Position numbers and translations under genes: made by a program. A stretch of 64,000 nt of DNA from Geomesophilobacter sediminis (GTDB taxonomy: Bacteria > Desulfobacterota > Desulfuromonadia > Geobacterales > Geobacteraceae): assembly GCF_016458275.1 (NCBI RefSeq), contig NZ_JAEMHM010000009.1, positions 124,001 to 188,000 of the forward strand. The letters run 5' to 3'. Positions 1-9,242 of this stretch are shown in pieces (within the stretch, counting starts at the first letter, position 1; every line of letters begins with the position of its first letter). The notes beneath the pieces were generated by a model, which was given only the letters and a program-made list of their open reading frames with translations, was not told the DNA's origin and searched no databases.

Positions 1-1075
1 AGGCAACGTCGAGGGGGAAGCCGCGATAAATGAACATGGACCACGCCGATACGATGAGCCCGGCGGCGACGATTTTCCTTCCGTCCAGCTTGCTGCTCGC
101 TACGGCGGCGGCCGGCATCAAGAGCAAGGTCGCCATGCCACCGGGCGCAAGCACCATCCCCGCCTGGGTCGCGGTGTACCCCATCATGCTCTGCAAAAGA
201 AGCGGGATCAGCATGAGCGACCCGTAGAGGCCGAAGCCGGCGATGAACATGACCAGGTTGCCCGCCGAAAAGCCGACATCCTTGAAAAGCCGCAGGTTGA
301 CGATCGGGTGCGGGTGTTTCAGCTCCACGTAGACCATGAGGAGCAGGGTTACCACGGAAAGAACCGAACAGCCGACGATGAACGGCGAGCTGAACCAGTC
401 GTCCTGCTGCCCCTTGTCCAAAACGATCTGGAGCGCACCGATTCCCACGGTCAAGAAGAGGAGTCCCAGGTAGTCGACCTGGGCGCGGGCCCGCTTCAGG
501 TAGGGGGGATCGAAGACGAAGGTCCCCACCATTAAAAGCGCCACGATGCCGACCGGGACGTTGATGTAGAAGATCCAGCGCCAGCTCAGGTTGTCGGTGA
601 TCCACCCCCCCAGCGCGGGGCCGATGATCGGGCCGAACATCACCCCGACGCCGAAGATCGCATTCCCCATCGCCTGCTGGTTTTTGGGGAAGCTTTCCAG
701 AAGGATCGCCTGGCTGATCGGGATCAGTGCCCCGCCGGCCGCCCCCTGGACCACCCGGAAGAAGATGAGGGTGGCGAGGTTGGGTGCCGCGCCGCACAAA
801 AGCGAGGCGAGGGTGAAGAGGACGGTGCAGGTCATCAGGAAGCGTTTTCTGCCGAACATGCGGGAGAGCCAGCCGGTGATGGGGAGCACCACGGCGTTGC
901 TTACCATGTAGGAGGTGAGCACCCAGGTCACCTCGTCGGTCCCTGCGTTGAGACTCCCCTGCATGCTCGGCAGGGCTACGTTGGCGACCGAGGTGTCGAT
1001 CACCTCCATGAGCGCCGGCAGCATCACCGCGAGCGCGATCACCCATTTGTTGGTTCCGGTTTCTTGTTCCGACAT
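1..1075 (-). CDS. MFS drug efflux transporter, EmrB/QacA (DHA2) type, 3' end cut off
   Basis: Inner-membrane proton-driven multidrug exporter. The reverse strand translates without a stop from an ATG at 1075 to the window edge (about 358 residues of a family that is usually about 500). It opens MSEQETGTNKWVIALAVMLP and carries the DHA2 signature around ALMEVIDTSVANVALPSMQG, then GWLSRMFGRKRF (motif A-like) and a run of hydrophobic helices. AAGGAC lies upstream of the ATG. It follows the HlyD/EmrA-like gene by 65 nt and lies in one operon with that adaptor and a TolC-like channel, so it is the pump of a tripartite export system. The substrate is unknown. The C-terminal helices lie outside the window. 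Confidence 0.9.
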   Translation of the reverse strand, partial: MSEQETGTNKWVIALAVMLPALMEVIDTSVANVALPSMQGSLNAGTDEVTWVLTSYMVSNAVVLPITGWLSRMFGRKRFLMTCTVLFTLASLLCGAAPNLATLIFFRVVQGAAGGALIPISQAILLESFPKNQQAMGNAIFGVGVMFGPIIGPALGGWITDNLSWRWIFYINVPVGIVALLMVGTFVFDPPYLKRARAQVDYLGLLFLTVGIGALQIVLDKGQQDDWFSSPFIVGCSVLSVVTLLLMVYVELKHPHPIVNLRLFKDVGFSAGNLVMFIAGFGLYGSLMLIPLLLQSMMGYTATQAGMVLAPGGMATLLLMPAAAVASSKLDGRKIVAAGLIVSAWSMFIYRGFPLDVA

Positions 1076-1140
1076 GGGAAGTCCTTTTGATTCAGCCCTC
1101 TCCCAGAGGGAGAGGGAGGTACGGTCTCACGCAATTACAG

Positions 1141-2244
1141 CTAGGAAAGGTGGAGCAGGTCGCGGATGATGGCTCCGGTTGAGCGCTCCACCTGGATCTC
1201 GGGGGTCACGCTCATGCCGACCCGCAACGCGCTCTGCAGCTGGTCGGCACGGTCGATGGCGATCTTCACCGGCACCCGCTGCACCACCTTCACGTAGTTG
1301 CCGGTGGCGTTCTCCGGAGGGAGAAGCGAGAAGGCGGCGCCGGTTCCGGCCATGACGCTTTCCACCTTGCCGGTGAACTCCCTTCCGGGATAGGCATCGA
1401 CGCGGAAGATGACCTTCTGGCCGGGACGGACGTGGGTCAGCTGGCTTTCCTTGTAATTCGCGGTGATCCACGCCTGGGACAGCGGCACCACGGCCAGAAG
1501 CGGCTGCCCCGACTGGACCCGGTTCCCCGGCTCCACCGCCTTGCGGGTGACGTAGCCGTCGGCCGGGGCACAGATTCTCGTGTAGGAAAGGTTCAGCTGT
1601 TCCTGCTCCAGGGCCGAGCGGCGCTGCGCCTCGCGCGCGCCGGGGCGTCCCTTGCCGACCAGGCCGACGGACGCCTGGGCTCGGCGCACCCCTTCCTTCG
1701 CCTCCTGGACCTGGGCCGCCGCGACGGTCTCGTCGGTCCGGCGCCGGTCCAACTGCTCGGCCGGCATCACCTCGCGCTGCACCAGCGCCTCGGCGCGCTT
1801 TCTATCGAGCTGCGCCTGGGCGAGCTGAGCCTCGGCCCGTTCCAACTGGGCCTGGGCGGCCGCTACCTGGGCAAGGTCGCCGGCAGTATCGTTGCGGGTG
1901 ACATCCAGATCCGCCTGGGCGGTCGCCACCCGCACCGCGTAGTCACGGTTGTCCAGCACCACCAGGAGATCCCCCTTGTGGACGAACTGGTTGTCCTGGA
2001 CCAGCACCTTTTCCACCGTCCCCGGAACGCGCGCCGCCACCGAGTGAACGTGGGACTCGACGAAAGCGTCATCGGTCCCGATATGCCGCTGTCCTTCGAC
2101 CCACCAGGCACCTCCGCCGACCGCTGCCGCAACCGCCACCGCACCGGCCACGGCCCGGACCAGGATCTTTCGGCCCAGTCCCTTCGACGCCACCTGCTCT
2201 TCCTTATCTTCCACTTCGCCCGGTACTTCGATTACCTCTTCCAT
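1141..2244 (-). CDS. HlyD/EmrA-family membrane fusion protein
   Basis: Periplasmic adaptor linking the EmrB-like pump to the outer-membrane channel. The 367-residue protein has a short acidic cytoplasmic tail, one transmembrane segment near residues 30-52, a biotinyl-lipoyl-like half (VAARVPGTVEKVLVQDNQFV), a long Ala/Gln/Arg-rich coiled-coil hairpin (about 95-220), the second lipoyl half (ICAPADGYVTRKAVEPGNRV) and a beta-barrel end. A longer frame opens at 2346, but its extra residues (containing PPFVKGG) are the translation of a palindromic repeat at 2278-2299. GGAGG sits directly before the ATG at 2244, so that start is preferred. It lies between the TolC-like gene and the pump gene. Confidence 0.9.
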   Translation of the reverse strand: MEEVIEVPGEVEDKEEQVASKGLGRKILVRAVAGAVAVAAAVGGGAWWVEGQRHIGTDDAFVESHVHSVAARVPGTVEKVLVQDNQFVHKGDLLVVLDNRDYAVRVATAQADLDVTRNDTAGDLAQVAAAQAQLERAEAQLAQAQLDRKRAEALVQREVMPAEQLDRRRTDETVAAAQVQEAKEGVRRAQASVGLVGKGRPGAREAQRRSALEQEQLNLSYTRICAPADGYVTRKAVEPGNRVQSGQPLLAVVPLSQAWITANYKESQLTHVRPGQKVIFRVDAYPGREFTGKVESVMAGTGAAFSLLPPENATGNYVKVVQRVPVKIAIDRADQLQSALRVGMSVTPEIQVERSTGAIIRDLLHLS

Positions 2245-2277
2245 TGCTGCCTCCGTTTCATATCGGTGCCCCCGTTT

Positions 2278-2299
2278 CCCCCCCTTGACAAAGGGGGGC
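2278..2299. repeat. Short palindrome of the CCCCCTTTG-CAAAGGGGG family
   Basis: Imperfect inverted repeat CCCCCTTGAC/AAAGGGGGG between the TolC-like and HlyD-like genes. Similar copies occur at 13861-13880, 15975-15993, 16051-16069 and 41267-41287. It would be translated as PPFVKGG if the longer HlyD start were used, which argues that the longer start is wrong. Confidence 0.7.
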
Positions 2300-2436
2300 C
2301 GGGGGAATTTGCCTTTAAGGTTGGTCCTGAGGATCCCCATCATCACGCTGTGTTGCGAGCTTGCGCTTCCGCGCGCAACCCCCTTGAAGGGGAGGGGACG
2401 CCGGGATCACTGTCATCTGTTGGGATAGTTCCATTT

Positions 2437-3708
2437 TCACAGGATGCCGAGCGCCTTTTTGATCCTCGCCTGAGCGACCTGCCGGTCGAAGAGCGCCTGG
2501 AAGTAGTCGGTCCGGGCCTGGGTGAGCAGGGTCTGGGCGTCGACCACGTCGGTCGATGTCCCCATCTGCTCCTCGTAGCGGGTCCGGTTCAGGCGCAGGT
2601 TTTCCTCGGCCTGCCCCACCGCCTTTTCCGTGGTCGCGATCCGCTGCCGGGCCACCTGGGCGTCGTGCACCGCCGTCTGGTATTCCAGCCGCGCCGATTG
2701 CTCGACGTCGCGCAGGTTCTCCTCCTGCTGCGAGCGGGCCTGGACCGCCTGGCGCAGCCGCGCCTCCTTGGCCTTGCCGTCGAAGACGTTGAAGCGGACT
2801 CCGACGGTGGCAGCGAGGATGGCGGGTTCCTCGACGTAACGGTTCTGGGTGTAATCGAGTCCCGCCCGCAGGTAGAACTCGGGGCGGAAGTTCGCCTTTT
2901 GCTCGGTGACCGCCGCCTCGCTTGCGGCTACCGAGGCCCGCGCCGCCTTCAATTCCGGTCGCTCGCCAAGGCGGGCGGCCGCCGTGGCGTCGTTTACCTC
3001 CGGTTCGGCAGGCGGCAGATCCTGCAATTGGGCACGCTGGACCGGCTCGCGTCCGGTCAGGTTGTTGAGGAGCAGCCAGGTGTTGTCGAGCTGGCGGGCG
3101 ATCTCCAGGCGGCGCTGCTTGCTGTTGGCGAGCTTGACCTCGGCCTGCAGGACGTCGTTTCGGGTGACTACCCCCTGCTGGTATTTGCTCTGTGCGTCGG
3201 TGAGATGCCCCCCCATCTGGCGCACCTCCTCGTCGGCGGCGGCAAGGAGCTGCTCCGTTTCCAGGATGCCGTAGTAGGCCTGGACCACCCTCAGGAAGAC
3301 CTCCTGTTCACGGGCCCGGTACTCCTGGCGGGCCGCCTCGGTCCCGGCACGGGCCCGGTCGACGCGGGATGCGGTCCGGCCGAAATCGTAGAGGGTCTGA
3401 TCGATCCCCGCGGAGAAGAAGGCGTAGTCGGCCTGCTGGGTCGGCGCGGTAAATCCGCCGACCGACATCGACTGCGGTTCCAGCTGGGCGGTGTAGCCAC
3501 CGTTAAGATCGATGCGGGGCAGGTAACCGCTCGCCGCGACCTTCTCGTCCTCGGCGGCGATCCGGCTCTGGTAGGCGTAGGTTTTCAAGGTCTGGTTGCG
3601 GCGTGCCGCGCTCTCCAGGCTCTGCTGCAGGGTGAGCGTCTCCGCTCCCGCGGCGGTTGCCAGCCCAACTACCAGGGCGATGCTCAAACTTACGATCTGC
3701 TTCAACAT
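2437..3708 (-). CDS. TolC-family outer-membrane efflux protein
   Basis: Outer-membrane channel of the tripartite exporter. 423 residues with a signal peptide (MLKQIVSLSIALVVGLATAA, cleavage near AGAETL) and two OEP repeats rich in Ala/Gln/Glu coiled-coil helices, with NGGYTAQLEP and GLDYTQNRY segments that look like the outer-membrane strands. GGGAGCACTA precedes the ATG at 3708. The gene is first of the three export genes in the direction of transcription and follows the small membrane protein at 3763-3885 by about 55 nt. The substrate cannot be read from sequence. Confidence 0.92.
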   Translation of the reverse strand: MLKQIVSLSIALVVGLATAAGAETLTLQQSLESAARRNQTLKTYAYQSRIAAEDEKVAASGYLPRIDLNGGYTAQLEPQSMSVGGFTAPTQQADYAFFSAGIDQTLYDFGRTASRVDRARAGTEAARQEYRAREQEVFLRVVQAYYGILETEQLLAAADEEVRQMGGHLTDAQSKYQQGVVTRNDVLQAEVKLANSKQRRLEIARQLDNTWLLLNNLTGREPVQRAQLQDLPPAEPEVNDATAAARLGERPELKAARASVAASEAAVTEQKANFRPEFYLRAGLDYTQNRYVEEPAILAATVGVRFNVFDGKAKEARLRQAVQARSQQEENLRDVEQSARLEYQTAVHDAQVARQRIATTEKAVGQAEENLRLNRTRYEEQMGTSTDVVDAQTLLTQARTDYFQALFDRQVAQARIKKALGIL

Positions 3709-3762
3709 TAGTGCTCCCGTTTCCTTGTCATTGCTTCCCCCTCTTCAGGGAGGAAAAACCAA

Positions 3763-3885
3763 CTACTTCTCCCGGTCCCGCGTCCGGCCCACCCCGGCCT
3801 CGTGCTCGTTTTTCTTCCGCTGCACGAGGGCCACCAGGACCACCGCGCTCCAAACCAGGACCGTCATGCCGACGAGTATGCTCAT
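3763..3885 (-). CDS. Small single-pass membrane protein
   Basis: A 40-residue reading frame starting MSILVGMTVLVWSAVVLVAL, followed by a strongly charged tail (QRKKNEHEAG...RDREK). One transmembrane helix with a positive cytoplasmic end is the only feature visible. It sits 14 nt after the azoreductase-like gene and upstream of tolC in the same direction, so it is probably part of the efflux operon. The ribosome site (GTGGAAACGGCA) is weak. The family is not recognised. It could be an accessory subunit, or a chance frame. Confidence 0.5.
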   Translation of the reverse strand: MSILVGMTVLVWSAVVLVALVQRKKNEHEAGVGRTRDREK

Positions 3886-3899
3886 TGCCGTTTCCACGG

Positions 3900-4526
3900 T
3901 CAGAACCTGAGCGCCAGGTCCATCAGCCGGCGTCGGGCCGCCTGGTAATTCTCGTCGTCGCCCCCATCCATATCGTCTCCCTCCAGAAGCACCGACTCCT
4001 GGTCGGTCACCCCGAAGAAGTTGAGCAGGGACCGGAGGTAGCCGATGCTCTGGTCCGCCTCCTTGCCGTAGCTGAAGGGGGCGGCATGAAGGTGCAGCGA
4101 TTTCTTCCACTCCCCCGGGAGCATGCCTTCGGCTCCGTACGGCGTCAGCCGGTAGGTCCGGTTCGGGACGCAGATCGTATCGACGTAGACCTTGAACTCG
4201 GCGGGGAGCCAGAGGTTCAGGCTGTGGGTGACGAAGATGTACTTGTCGCAGCCGCCGAACTGGTCCGCGAGCTGCCAGATGCGGCTCATCTTGCGGCGTT
4301 CGTCGTCGGTGAGGATGCTGCAGCCTTCGCCGCGCACGATCTTCTTGAGCGCGCTGTAGACGTCCTGGTCGAAGCGCTGGATGTTGTCGCGGTAAAGGTC
4401 CAGGATGCGGACCTCGTCGCGCGGGTTCCAGCGCAGGTACTCTTCGAGGAACTGGTACCCCAGCGAAAGGGTACGGGAGCGTCCCTGCGGCGAGAGGTTG
4501 CAGGTGACGTAAAGAACGTTGGCCAT
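3900..4526 (-). CDS. Flavodoxin-fold NAD(P)H oxidoreductase, FMN-dependent azoreductase (AzoR/NQO-like)
   Basis: Probable cytoplasmic FMN enzyme reducing quinones, azo or nitro compounds with NAD(P)H. 208 residues opening MANVLYVTCNLSPQGRSRTL, which matches the flavodoxin_2 phosphate-binding start, followed by WNPRDEVRILDLYRDNI and KYIFVTHSLNLWLPAEFKVY, as in AzoR proteins. The start at 4526 is preferred over 4550 because AAGGAGAAACATC precedes it. It is the first gene of the leftward operon with the small membrane protein and the exporter. That pairing suggests reduction plus export of a toxic aromatic or quinone-like compound. A sigma54-like promoter lies at 4566-4582. Confidence 0.85.
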   Translation of the reverse strand: MANVLYVTCNLSPQGRSRTLSLGYQFLEEYLRWNPRDEVRILDLYRDNIQRFDQDVYSALKKIVRGEGCSILTDDERRKMSRIWQLADQFGGCDKYIFVTHSLNLWLPAEFKVYVDTICVPNRTYRLTPYGAEGMLPGEWKKSLHLHAAPFSYGKEADQSIGYLRSLLNFFGVTDQESVLLEGDDMDGGDDENYQAARRRLMDLALRF

Positions 4527-4565
4527 GATGTTTCTCCTTAGCATAGGCACCGATGCATACTAATT

Positions 4566-4582
4566 AGCTAGGAACATGCCAG
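4566..4582 (-). promoter_or_regulatory. Candidate sigma54 promoter of the azoreductase-efflux operon
   Basis: Read on the minus strand the site is CTGGCATGTTCCTAGCT: GG and GC are exactly 10 nt apart and the -24 box TGGCA is perfect. The -12 box (TAGCT) has one mismatch to TTGCT. Transcription would start near 4555, about 30 nt before the azoreductase ATG. The divergent gene encodes a sigma54 activator, which supports the call. Confidence 0.6.
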
Positions 4583-4643
4583 CTGCTAACATCATGTCTT
4601 TTCAGGTAGTTACCTCGGTGGACCAGACCATTCCACAAAATGC

Positions 4644-4745
4644 TGCGGTTAGGACCCTCATATTCCGTGATTTGCTGAAATAATCATGGTATATTGCGGT
4701 TCACTTGTCGTGCGGGAGTCCCTTTCCTCGTGTGATTAACCGCAA
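4644..4745. promoter_or_regulatory. TGCGGTT repeats, possible activator binding sites
   Basis: TGCGGTT occurs at 4644-4650 and 4695-4701, and its inverse AACCGCA at 4738-4744 (the last two extend to TTGCGGTT/AACCGCAA). They lie about 85-190 bp upstream of the leftward sigma54-like promoter, in the intergenic region shared with the activator gene. A half copy of the GCGCCAGGAATGGC repeat follows at 4769-4795. Confidence 0.4.
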
Positions 4746-4901
4746 CCGTTGTCGCCGCCTTCGGCGGATCGCGCCAGGAATGGCACTCCCACAGGGTTGG
4801 CAGACAATTGCCTGGGGCAACTTCTTTCACGGGGATCATTGCATCAAGAAAACTACTGAGGGCATCGCGCAGCGAGCGTGGCGCCAGGGGTGGGCAGGAA
4901 A

Positions 4902-6443
4902 ATGGACTTTAAACAGGAAGAATTCCTCAAGGAGATTACCTTCAGGATCTGCAGCAGCCTGCAGATTAAGGAAGCGCTGCGCAGCACTTTTGATTACCTG
5001 CGGCTGCATTTTCCGCTCGACGAGCTTTTCCTCAGCATTCTCGACCTCCGCCTCAATGCGGTGCGCCGGATCGCCTACGTCGGGCCCGACGAGATCGCCG
5101 CCCCGGATGAGATCGTGCCGCTTCCGGAATCGGTGCTGGACGAGATCAACAGCCGGGATTACTCGGCCCCGTTTATCATGACCGCCGGAGACGACGATTT
5201 CCTGGTCCGCACCATGGGGCCACGCTTCAAACTGGAGGGGAACACCGATCTCATCGTCCCCTTGGTCATCAATGGCGAGAAGCTCGGCGCGCTGACGCTG
5301 CGGGCCTGGGGGGAAGGGAGATACACCGCGGAGCAGGCAGAACTGCTGGGGAGGGTCGCGCAACCTTTTGCCATCGCCTTGGCGAACGCGCTGGCGCACG
5401 AGGAGGTGCTCCGCTACCGCGACATCCTGCTCGACGACAACCGCTTTTTGAACCGTGAGCTCTACGGGCAGTCGGTGGACGAGATCATCGGCGGGAGCAC
5501 GGGGCTGCGCAACGTCATGGAGGCGGTGCAGCAGGTGGCGCCGCTCAACAACACGGTGCTCCTTTTGGGCGAGACGGGGACCGGGAAAGAGCTGATCGCC
5601 AACGCGATCCACTTCTCGTCGCCGCGCAAGGACGGCCCCTTCATCAAGGTGAACTGCGGGGCGATCCCGGAGAACCTCATCGACAGCGAGCTTTTCGGCC
5701 ACGAGCGGGGAGCCTTTACCGGCGCACTCACCGAGCGGAGGGGGCGCTTCGAGCGCGCCGAGGGGGGAACCATCTTCCTGGACGAGATCGGGGAACTCCC
5801 GCTCCCCGCCCAGGTACGGCTGTTGCGGGTGCTGCAAAACCGCGAGGTGGAACGGGTGGGGGGCAAGCGACCGATACCGGTGAACATACGGGTGATCGCC
5901 GCCACGCACCGCAACCTGCAGAACATGATCGCGGACGGCAACTTTCGGGAGGACCTCTGGTTCCGGCTGAACGGATTTCCGATCATGGTGCCGCCGGTGC
6001 GGCAGCGCAAGGAGGACGTGCCGGCCCTGGTGCGCCACTTCATCACCGCGAAAAGCCGCGAGCTCGGGGTGGGCAACCCGCCGTCGGTCGCGCCCGGGGC
6101 CCTGCTGCGCCTGATGGATTACAACTGGCCCGGCAACGTGCGCGAACTGGAGAATCTCGTGGAGCGCGAGCTGATCCGCCATCGCGGCGGTGCGCTTACC
6201 TTCGACGCAGTGCTGGCCGGTGCCGGGGCGCAGGCGGTGTCGGCCGCCGAGCGCGGGCCGGCGTCCGAGCTCCCGCTGAGGCTCGACGACGCCATCGCCG
6301 CCCACCTGGGCCGGGTGCTGGAATTGAGCAAGGGGAAGATCTACGGACCGGGCGGCGCAGCCGAGCTTTTGGACATGAACCCGAACACCCTGCGCTGGCG
6401 CCTGGACAAGCTCGGCATCAAGTACCGCCGGCGCGACCGGTGA
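4902..6443 (+). CDS. Sigma54-dependent activator with N-terminal GAF domain
   Basis: Bacterial enhancer-binding protein of 513 residues. The N-terminal 180 residues look like a GAF sensor (SSLQIKEALRSTFDYLRLHF), so it is likely triggered by a small molecule or redox signal rather than phosphorylation. The AAA+ domain has Walker A GETGTGKE near residue 223, GAFTGA near 270 for sigma54 contact and Walker B FLDEIGEL. A Fis-type helix-turn-helix closes the protein (AAELLDMNPNTLRWRLDKLG). The GTG at 4878 is an alternative start, but the ATG at 4902 has GGGCAGGAAA before it. It is divergent from the azoreductase-efflux operon, which is its probable target. Confidence 0.92.
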   Translation: MDFKQEEFLKEITFRICSSLQIKEALRSTFDYLRLHFPLDELFLSILDLRLNAVRRIAYVGPDEIAAPDEIVPLPESVLDEINSRDYSAPFIMTAGDDDFLVRTMGPRFKLEGNTDLIVPLVINGEKLGALTLRAWGEGRYTAEQAELLGRVAQPFAIALANALAHEEVLRYRDILLDDNRFLNRELYGQSVDEIIGGSTGLRNVMEAVQQVAPLNNTVLLLGETGTGKELIANAIHFSSPRKDGPFIKVNCGAIPENLIDSELFGHERGAFTGALTERRGRFERAEGGTIFLDEIGELPLPAQVRLLRVLQNREVERVGGKRPIPVNIRVIAATHRNLQNMIADGNFREDLWFRLNGFPIMVPPVRQRKEDVPALVRHFITAKSRELGVGNPPSVAPGALLRLMDYNWPGNVRELENLVERELIRHRGGALTFDAVLAGAGAQAVSAAERGPASELPLRLDDAIAAHLGRVLELSKGKIYGPGGAAELLDMNPNTLRWRLDKLGIKYRRRDR

Positions 6444-6512
6444 CGTTGTGAGGGGAAACCCGGCCTCGGGAGAGCACTAACCGCTCTCATACATTGCGAC
6501 CTACCTCGGCGC

Positions 6513-6549
6513 AAAAAGGGGCCACCGCTGTGTGCGGTGGCCCCTTTTG
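6513..6549. terminator. Bidirectional terminator
   Basis: AAAAGGGGCCACCGC / GCGGTGGCCCCTTTT hairpin between two convergent genes. It has T-runs on both strands and so serves both the activator gene and the chemoreceptor gene. Confidence 0.9.
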
Positions 6550-6581
6550 TGTGTGGCCTGCTGCCTGCTAGGTTTCCGGCA

Positions 6582-8639
6582 TCAGAACCTTTCGAAGGCC
6601 TCGTCCCCCCCCAGGTCGATGGGGGTGCCCAAAAGCGGCTGGGCTGCTGCCTGCGGTTGGGGCGCGGCCTGCTTCGCCGCCGAACTCTTCTTGGGCGCGG
6701 CCAGGGCGCGCCGCGGTTCGGGTCGCACCCGCCGGGTCTCCTCACCGACACTGAAGAAGCCGATGGTCGCCTGGAGCTGTTCGGACTGGGAAGCGAGCTC
6801 CTCGGCGGTCGAGGACATCTCCTCGGCAGACGAGGCGTTGTGCTGGATCACCTGGTCGAGCTGCTGGATCGCCTTGTTGATCTGCTCGGCACCGGTATCC
6901 TGCTCGCGGCTCGCCGCCGCAATCTCCTGCACCAGCTCCGCGGTCCGCTGGATGTCCGGGAGCATCCGGGTGAGCATCTCGCCCGCCTGCTCGGCCACCT
7001 CGACGCTCGAAGAGGAGAGCTCGGAGATCTCACCGGCCGCCTTCTGGGAGCGCTCGGCCAGCTTTCTCACCTCGCTCGCCACCACCGCAAACCCCTTGCC
7101 GTGCTCCCCGGCCCGCGCCGCCTCGATGGCGGCATTGAGGGCGAGCAGGTTGGTCTGGCGGGCAATCTCCTCGATGATCGAGATCTTGCCGGCGATCTCC
7201 TTCATCGCATGCACGGTCTGGGCGACCGCCTTGCCCCCTTCCTGGGCGTCGGTCGCGGCCTGTACCGCGATCTTTTCGGTCTGGATGGCGTTGTCCGCGT
7301 TCTGCCGGATGTTGGCCGACATCTCTTCCATCGCCGAGGAAGCTTCCTCGGCCGATGCCGCCTGCTCGGTCGCTCCCTGGGAGAGTTCTTCGGCCCCCGA
7401 CGACATCTGCTGGCTTCCCGCCGCGACGTTGTCGGCCGCGCTCTTCACCTCCTGCACCACCTCGGAAAGCTTCTCCACCATGCTGGAGAGCGACCGCATC
7501 AGGTCGTCCTCGTCGGAGCGGACTTTCAGCTGCACCGTCAGATCCCCCTGGGCGACCTTGGTGGCGGCGCAGGTGATGTCGTTGGTGGAGCGGATCAACA
7601 TGTTCAGGTTGTCCTTGATCTCGTTGAAATCTCCGGGATAGGTCTCGGTGATCAGTGGCGGCATCTGCCCCCGGGAGATCTGCTGCACGTAGCGGGCCGC
7701 GACGTTGAGCGGTCCGATCACCGCGTCGAGGGTCCCGTTGACCCCCTCGATCACCTCCCGGTAGGCCCCCTGGTGTTTCCCGGCATCGGCCCGGGTGGCG
7801 AGCTTTCCGGCCACCGCCGCGTGGGAGAGGACGGTGCTGTCGGCAACCAGCGCCTTGATGCTTTCCGCCATCACCCGCATCGACGCGAGAAGCCGCCCGG
7901 TCTCGTCCTTGGAGCTCTCCTCGATCCGGGCCGACAGGTCGCCCCGGGCGAGCTGGTCCGCCACCGCCACTCCCTGGGCGAGAGCGGTGCTGATCAGGCG
8001 GGCAACCAGCACCGCCAGGAAGGTGCCGGAAAGGATGGCCACCAGGATCACCGCTCCGATCATCAAACGGGAACTCTTATAGGTGGCGATGGCGTGCTGG
8101 TAGGCCCCCTCGGCCCCCTTCTCGTTCAGGACGATGTCCTTGTGCAGCACATCGATGACCTCGCCGAAGGCCTTGCTCGAATCGCCGCGCAAAAGTACCA
8201 GCGCCTCCTGGTGCTTCCCCTCGTTGCTCAGGGCATGCTGCTTCTTCGCCACCTCGAGATAGGCGGCCCAACTGGCGGCGAACTGTTCGGAGAGCTTCTT
8301 CTCCTCCGGGGAGGTGACCATCTTTTCGTACTCGGCGGTGGTCTGCTTCACGATGTCGATCTGCCCCTCCATCTTCTTTTCCCACTTGCCCAGGTCGGCA
8401 CTGTTGGTGGAGAGGACGTGCTGGAACTCGAACCGCCGGTACTCGTTCACCAGCGCCTCGAGCCGCCCCAGGGTCTTCACGCTCGGCAGCCAATTGGTGG
8501 CGATGTCGACGGTCGAGTTGTTCACCCGGGCCAGTTGCCAGATGGAAAATCCCCCCAGAAACGCGGTGAGCGCGAGAACGACCAGGACCACCGTCAGAAT
8601 CTTCCCGCTGATTCTCAAATTCTTAAACCATTGCACCAT
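6582..8639 (-). CDS. Methyl-accepting chemotaxis protein, four-helix-bundle sensor
   Basis: Inner-membrane chemoreceptor of 685 residues. TM1 spans about 14-34, then comes a periplasmic four-helix bundle (about 35-185), TM2 at about 190-214, HAMP, a second HAMP-like linker (about 310-365) and the signalling hairpin with the conserved tip [20 protein letters not shown]. The tail after a Pro/Ala/Gln-rich linker ends DEAFERF, which resembles a tethering peptide for CheR/CheB. A sigma28 promoter lies upstream at 8696-8723, which places the gene in the motility regulon. GGGGAGGGAT precedes the ATG. The signalling domain is close to that of the chemoreceptor at 42741. The ligand is unknown. Confidence 0.93.
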   Translation of the reverse strand: MVQWFKNLRISGKILTVVLVVLALTAFLGGFSIWQLARVNNSTVDIATNWLPSVKTLGRLEALVNEYRRFEFQHVLSTNSADLGKWEKKMEGQIDIVKQTTAEYEKMVTSPEEKKLSEQFAASWAAYLEVAKKQHALSNEGKHQEALVLLRGDSSKAFGEVIDVLHKDIVLNEKGAEGAYQHAIATYKSSRLMIGAVILVAILSGTFLAVLVARLISTALAQGVAVADQLARGDLSARIEESSKDETGRLLASMRVMAESIKALVADSTVLSHAAVAGKLATRADAGKHQGAYREVIEGVNGTLDAVIGPLNVAARYVQQISRGQMPPLITETYPGDFNEIKDNLNMLIRSTNDITCAATKVAQGDLTVQLKVRSDEDDLMRSLSSMVEKLSEVVQEVKSAADNVAAGSQQMSSGAEELSQGATEQAASAEEASSAMEEMSANIRQNADNAIQTEKIAVQAATDAQEGGKAVAQTVHAMKEIAGKISIIEEIARQTNLLALNAAIEAARAGEHGKGFAVVASEVRKLAERSQKAAGEISELSSSSVEVAEQAGEMLTRMLPDIQRTAELVQEIAAASREQDTGAEQINKAIQQLDQVIQHNASSAEEMSSTAEELASQSEQLQATIGFFSVGEETRRVRPEPRRALAAPKKSSAAKQAAPQPQAAAQPLLGTPIDLGGDEAFERF

Positions 8640-8695
8640 ATCCCTCCCCGTACCAAGTTATTGTGCAGCCCTCTGCCTCTACAGTTCTGGTACGG

Positions 8696-8723
8696 TTATC
8701 GGCGACCAGCAACAGAAGCTTTA
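8696..8723 (-). promoter_or_regulatory. Sigma28 (FliA) promoter of the chemoreceptor gene
   Basis: Minus strand reads TAAAGCTT, 12 nt, then a perfect GCCGATAA. The spacing is one base longer than the usual 11. It lies about 60 nt upstream of the ATG at 8639. Confidence 0.7.
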
Positions 8724-8842
8724 AATATAACCGCTCAATTTTCTTGTTATTTTTAAATTATAAAAAACCTATAATTTGAGTTCTCTATAGGTACGATCCT
8801 GGCCGATTCCATGCGTCGCGAAGCCGCCAAAAGTAATGGAAT

Positions 8843-8872
8843 GGTAACGTTTACGTAAGCCGGAACGTTACC
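8843..8872. repeat. Inverted repeat GGTAACGTT / AACGTTACC
   Basis: Perfect 9-bp arms separated by 12 bp in an AT-rich intergenic region between divergent genes. It has no T-run, so it looks more like an operator or repeat than a terminator. The rest of 8724-9242 is AT-rich DNA without a convincing gene. A possible TTGACC...TGTATT promoter lies near 8950. Confidence 0.5.
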
Positions 8873-9242
8873 TTAAGGAAACAATCAGGATTTAACCGTT
8901 TGCGGCTTCTGCTTGGCAAGGATGGTAGGACAACTTCTTTTTATTAGATTGACCAAAACGCTACTGCTTGTTTGTATTTTTTAATTTAAAGATTCTATGC
9001 CTGCTCCACATCTAAACTCTGAGCACCTGCCTTCTTGAAACCAAGGCACAACCATCGGCAGATTGTAATTTTCAAACCCTCTGAGATAATGAAGAGGATC
9101 GTCTCTGACCAACAATCCTTCCCCGGTCCTGACGCTATGATATGAATGTATCCATGCCTCACTGATGTCACCCTGCGGGAAATGCACGCTTCCTGAATGA
9201 AAGAGAGAAACACCGTGAGCTGCTGCCTTCCCAGGAGGCGCC

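Noticed and set aside
1432-3711. 759-residue plus-strand ORF
   Set aside because: It lies entirely opposite the HlyD and TolC genes, is Leu/Gly/Arg-rich like all antisense frames in this GC-rich DNA, and has no ribosome site or recognisable domain.
4705-5181. 158-residue plus-strand ORF
   Set aside because: Begins in the intergenic repeat and runs out of frame through the GAF activator gene.
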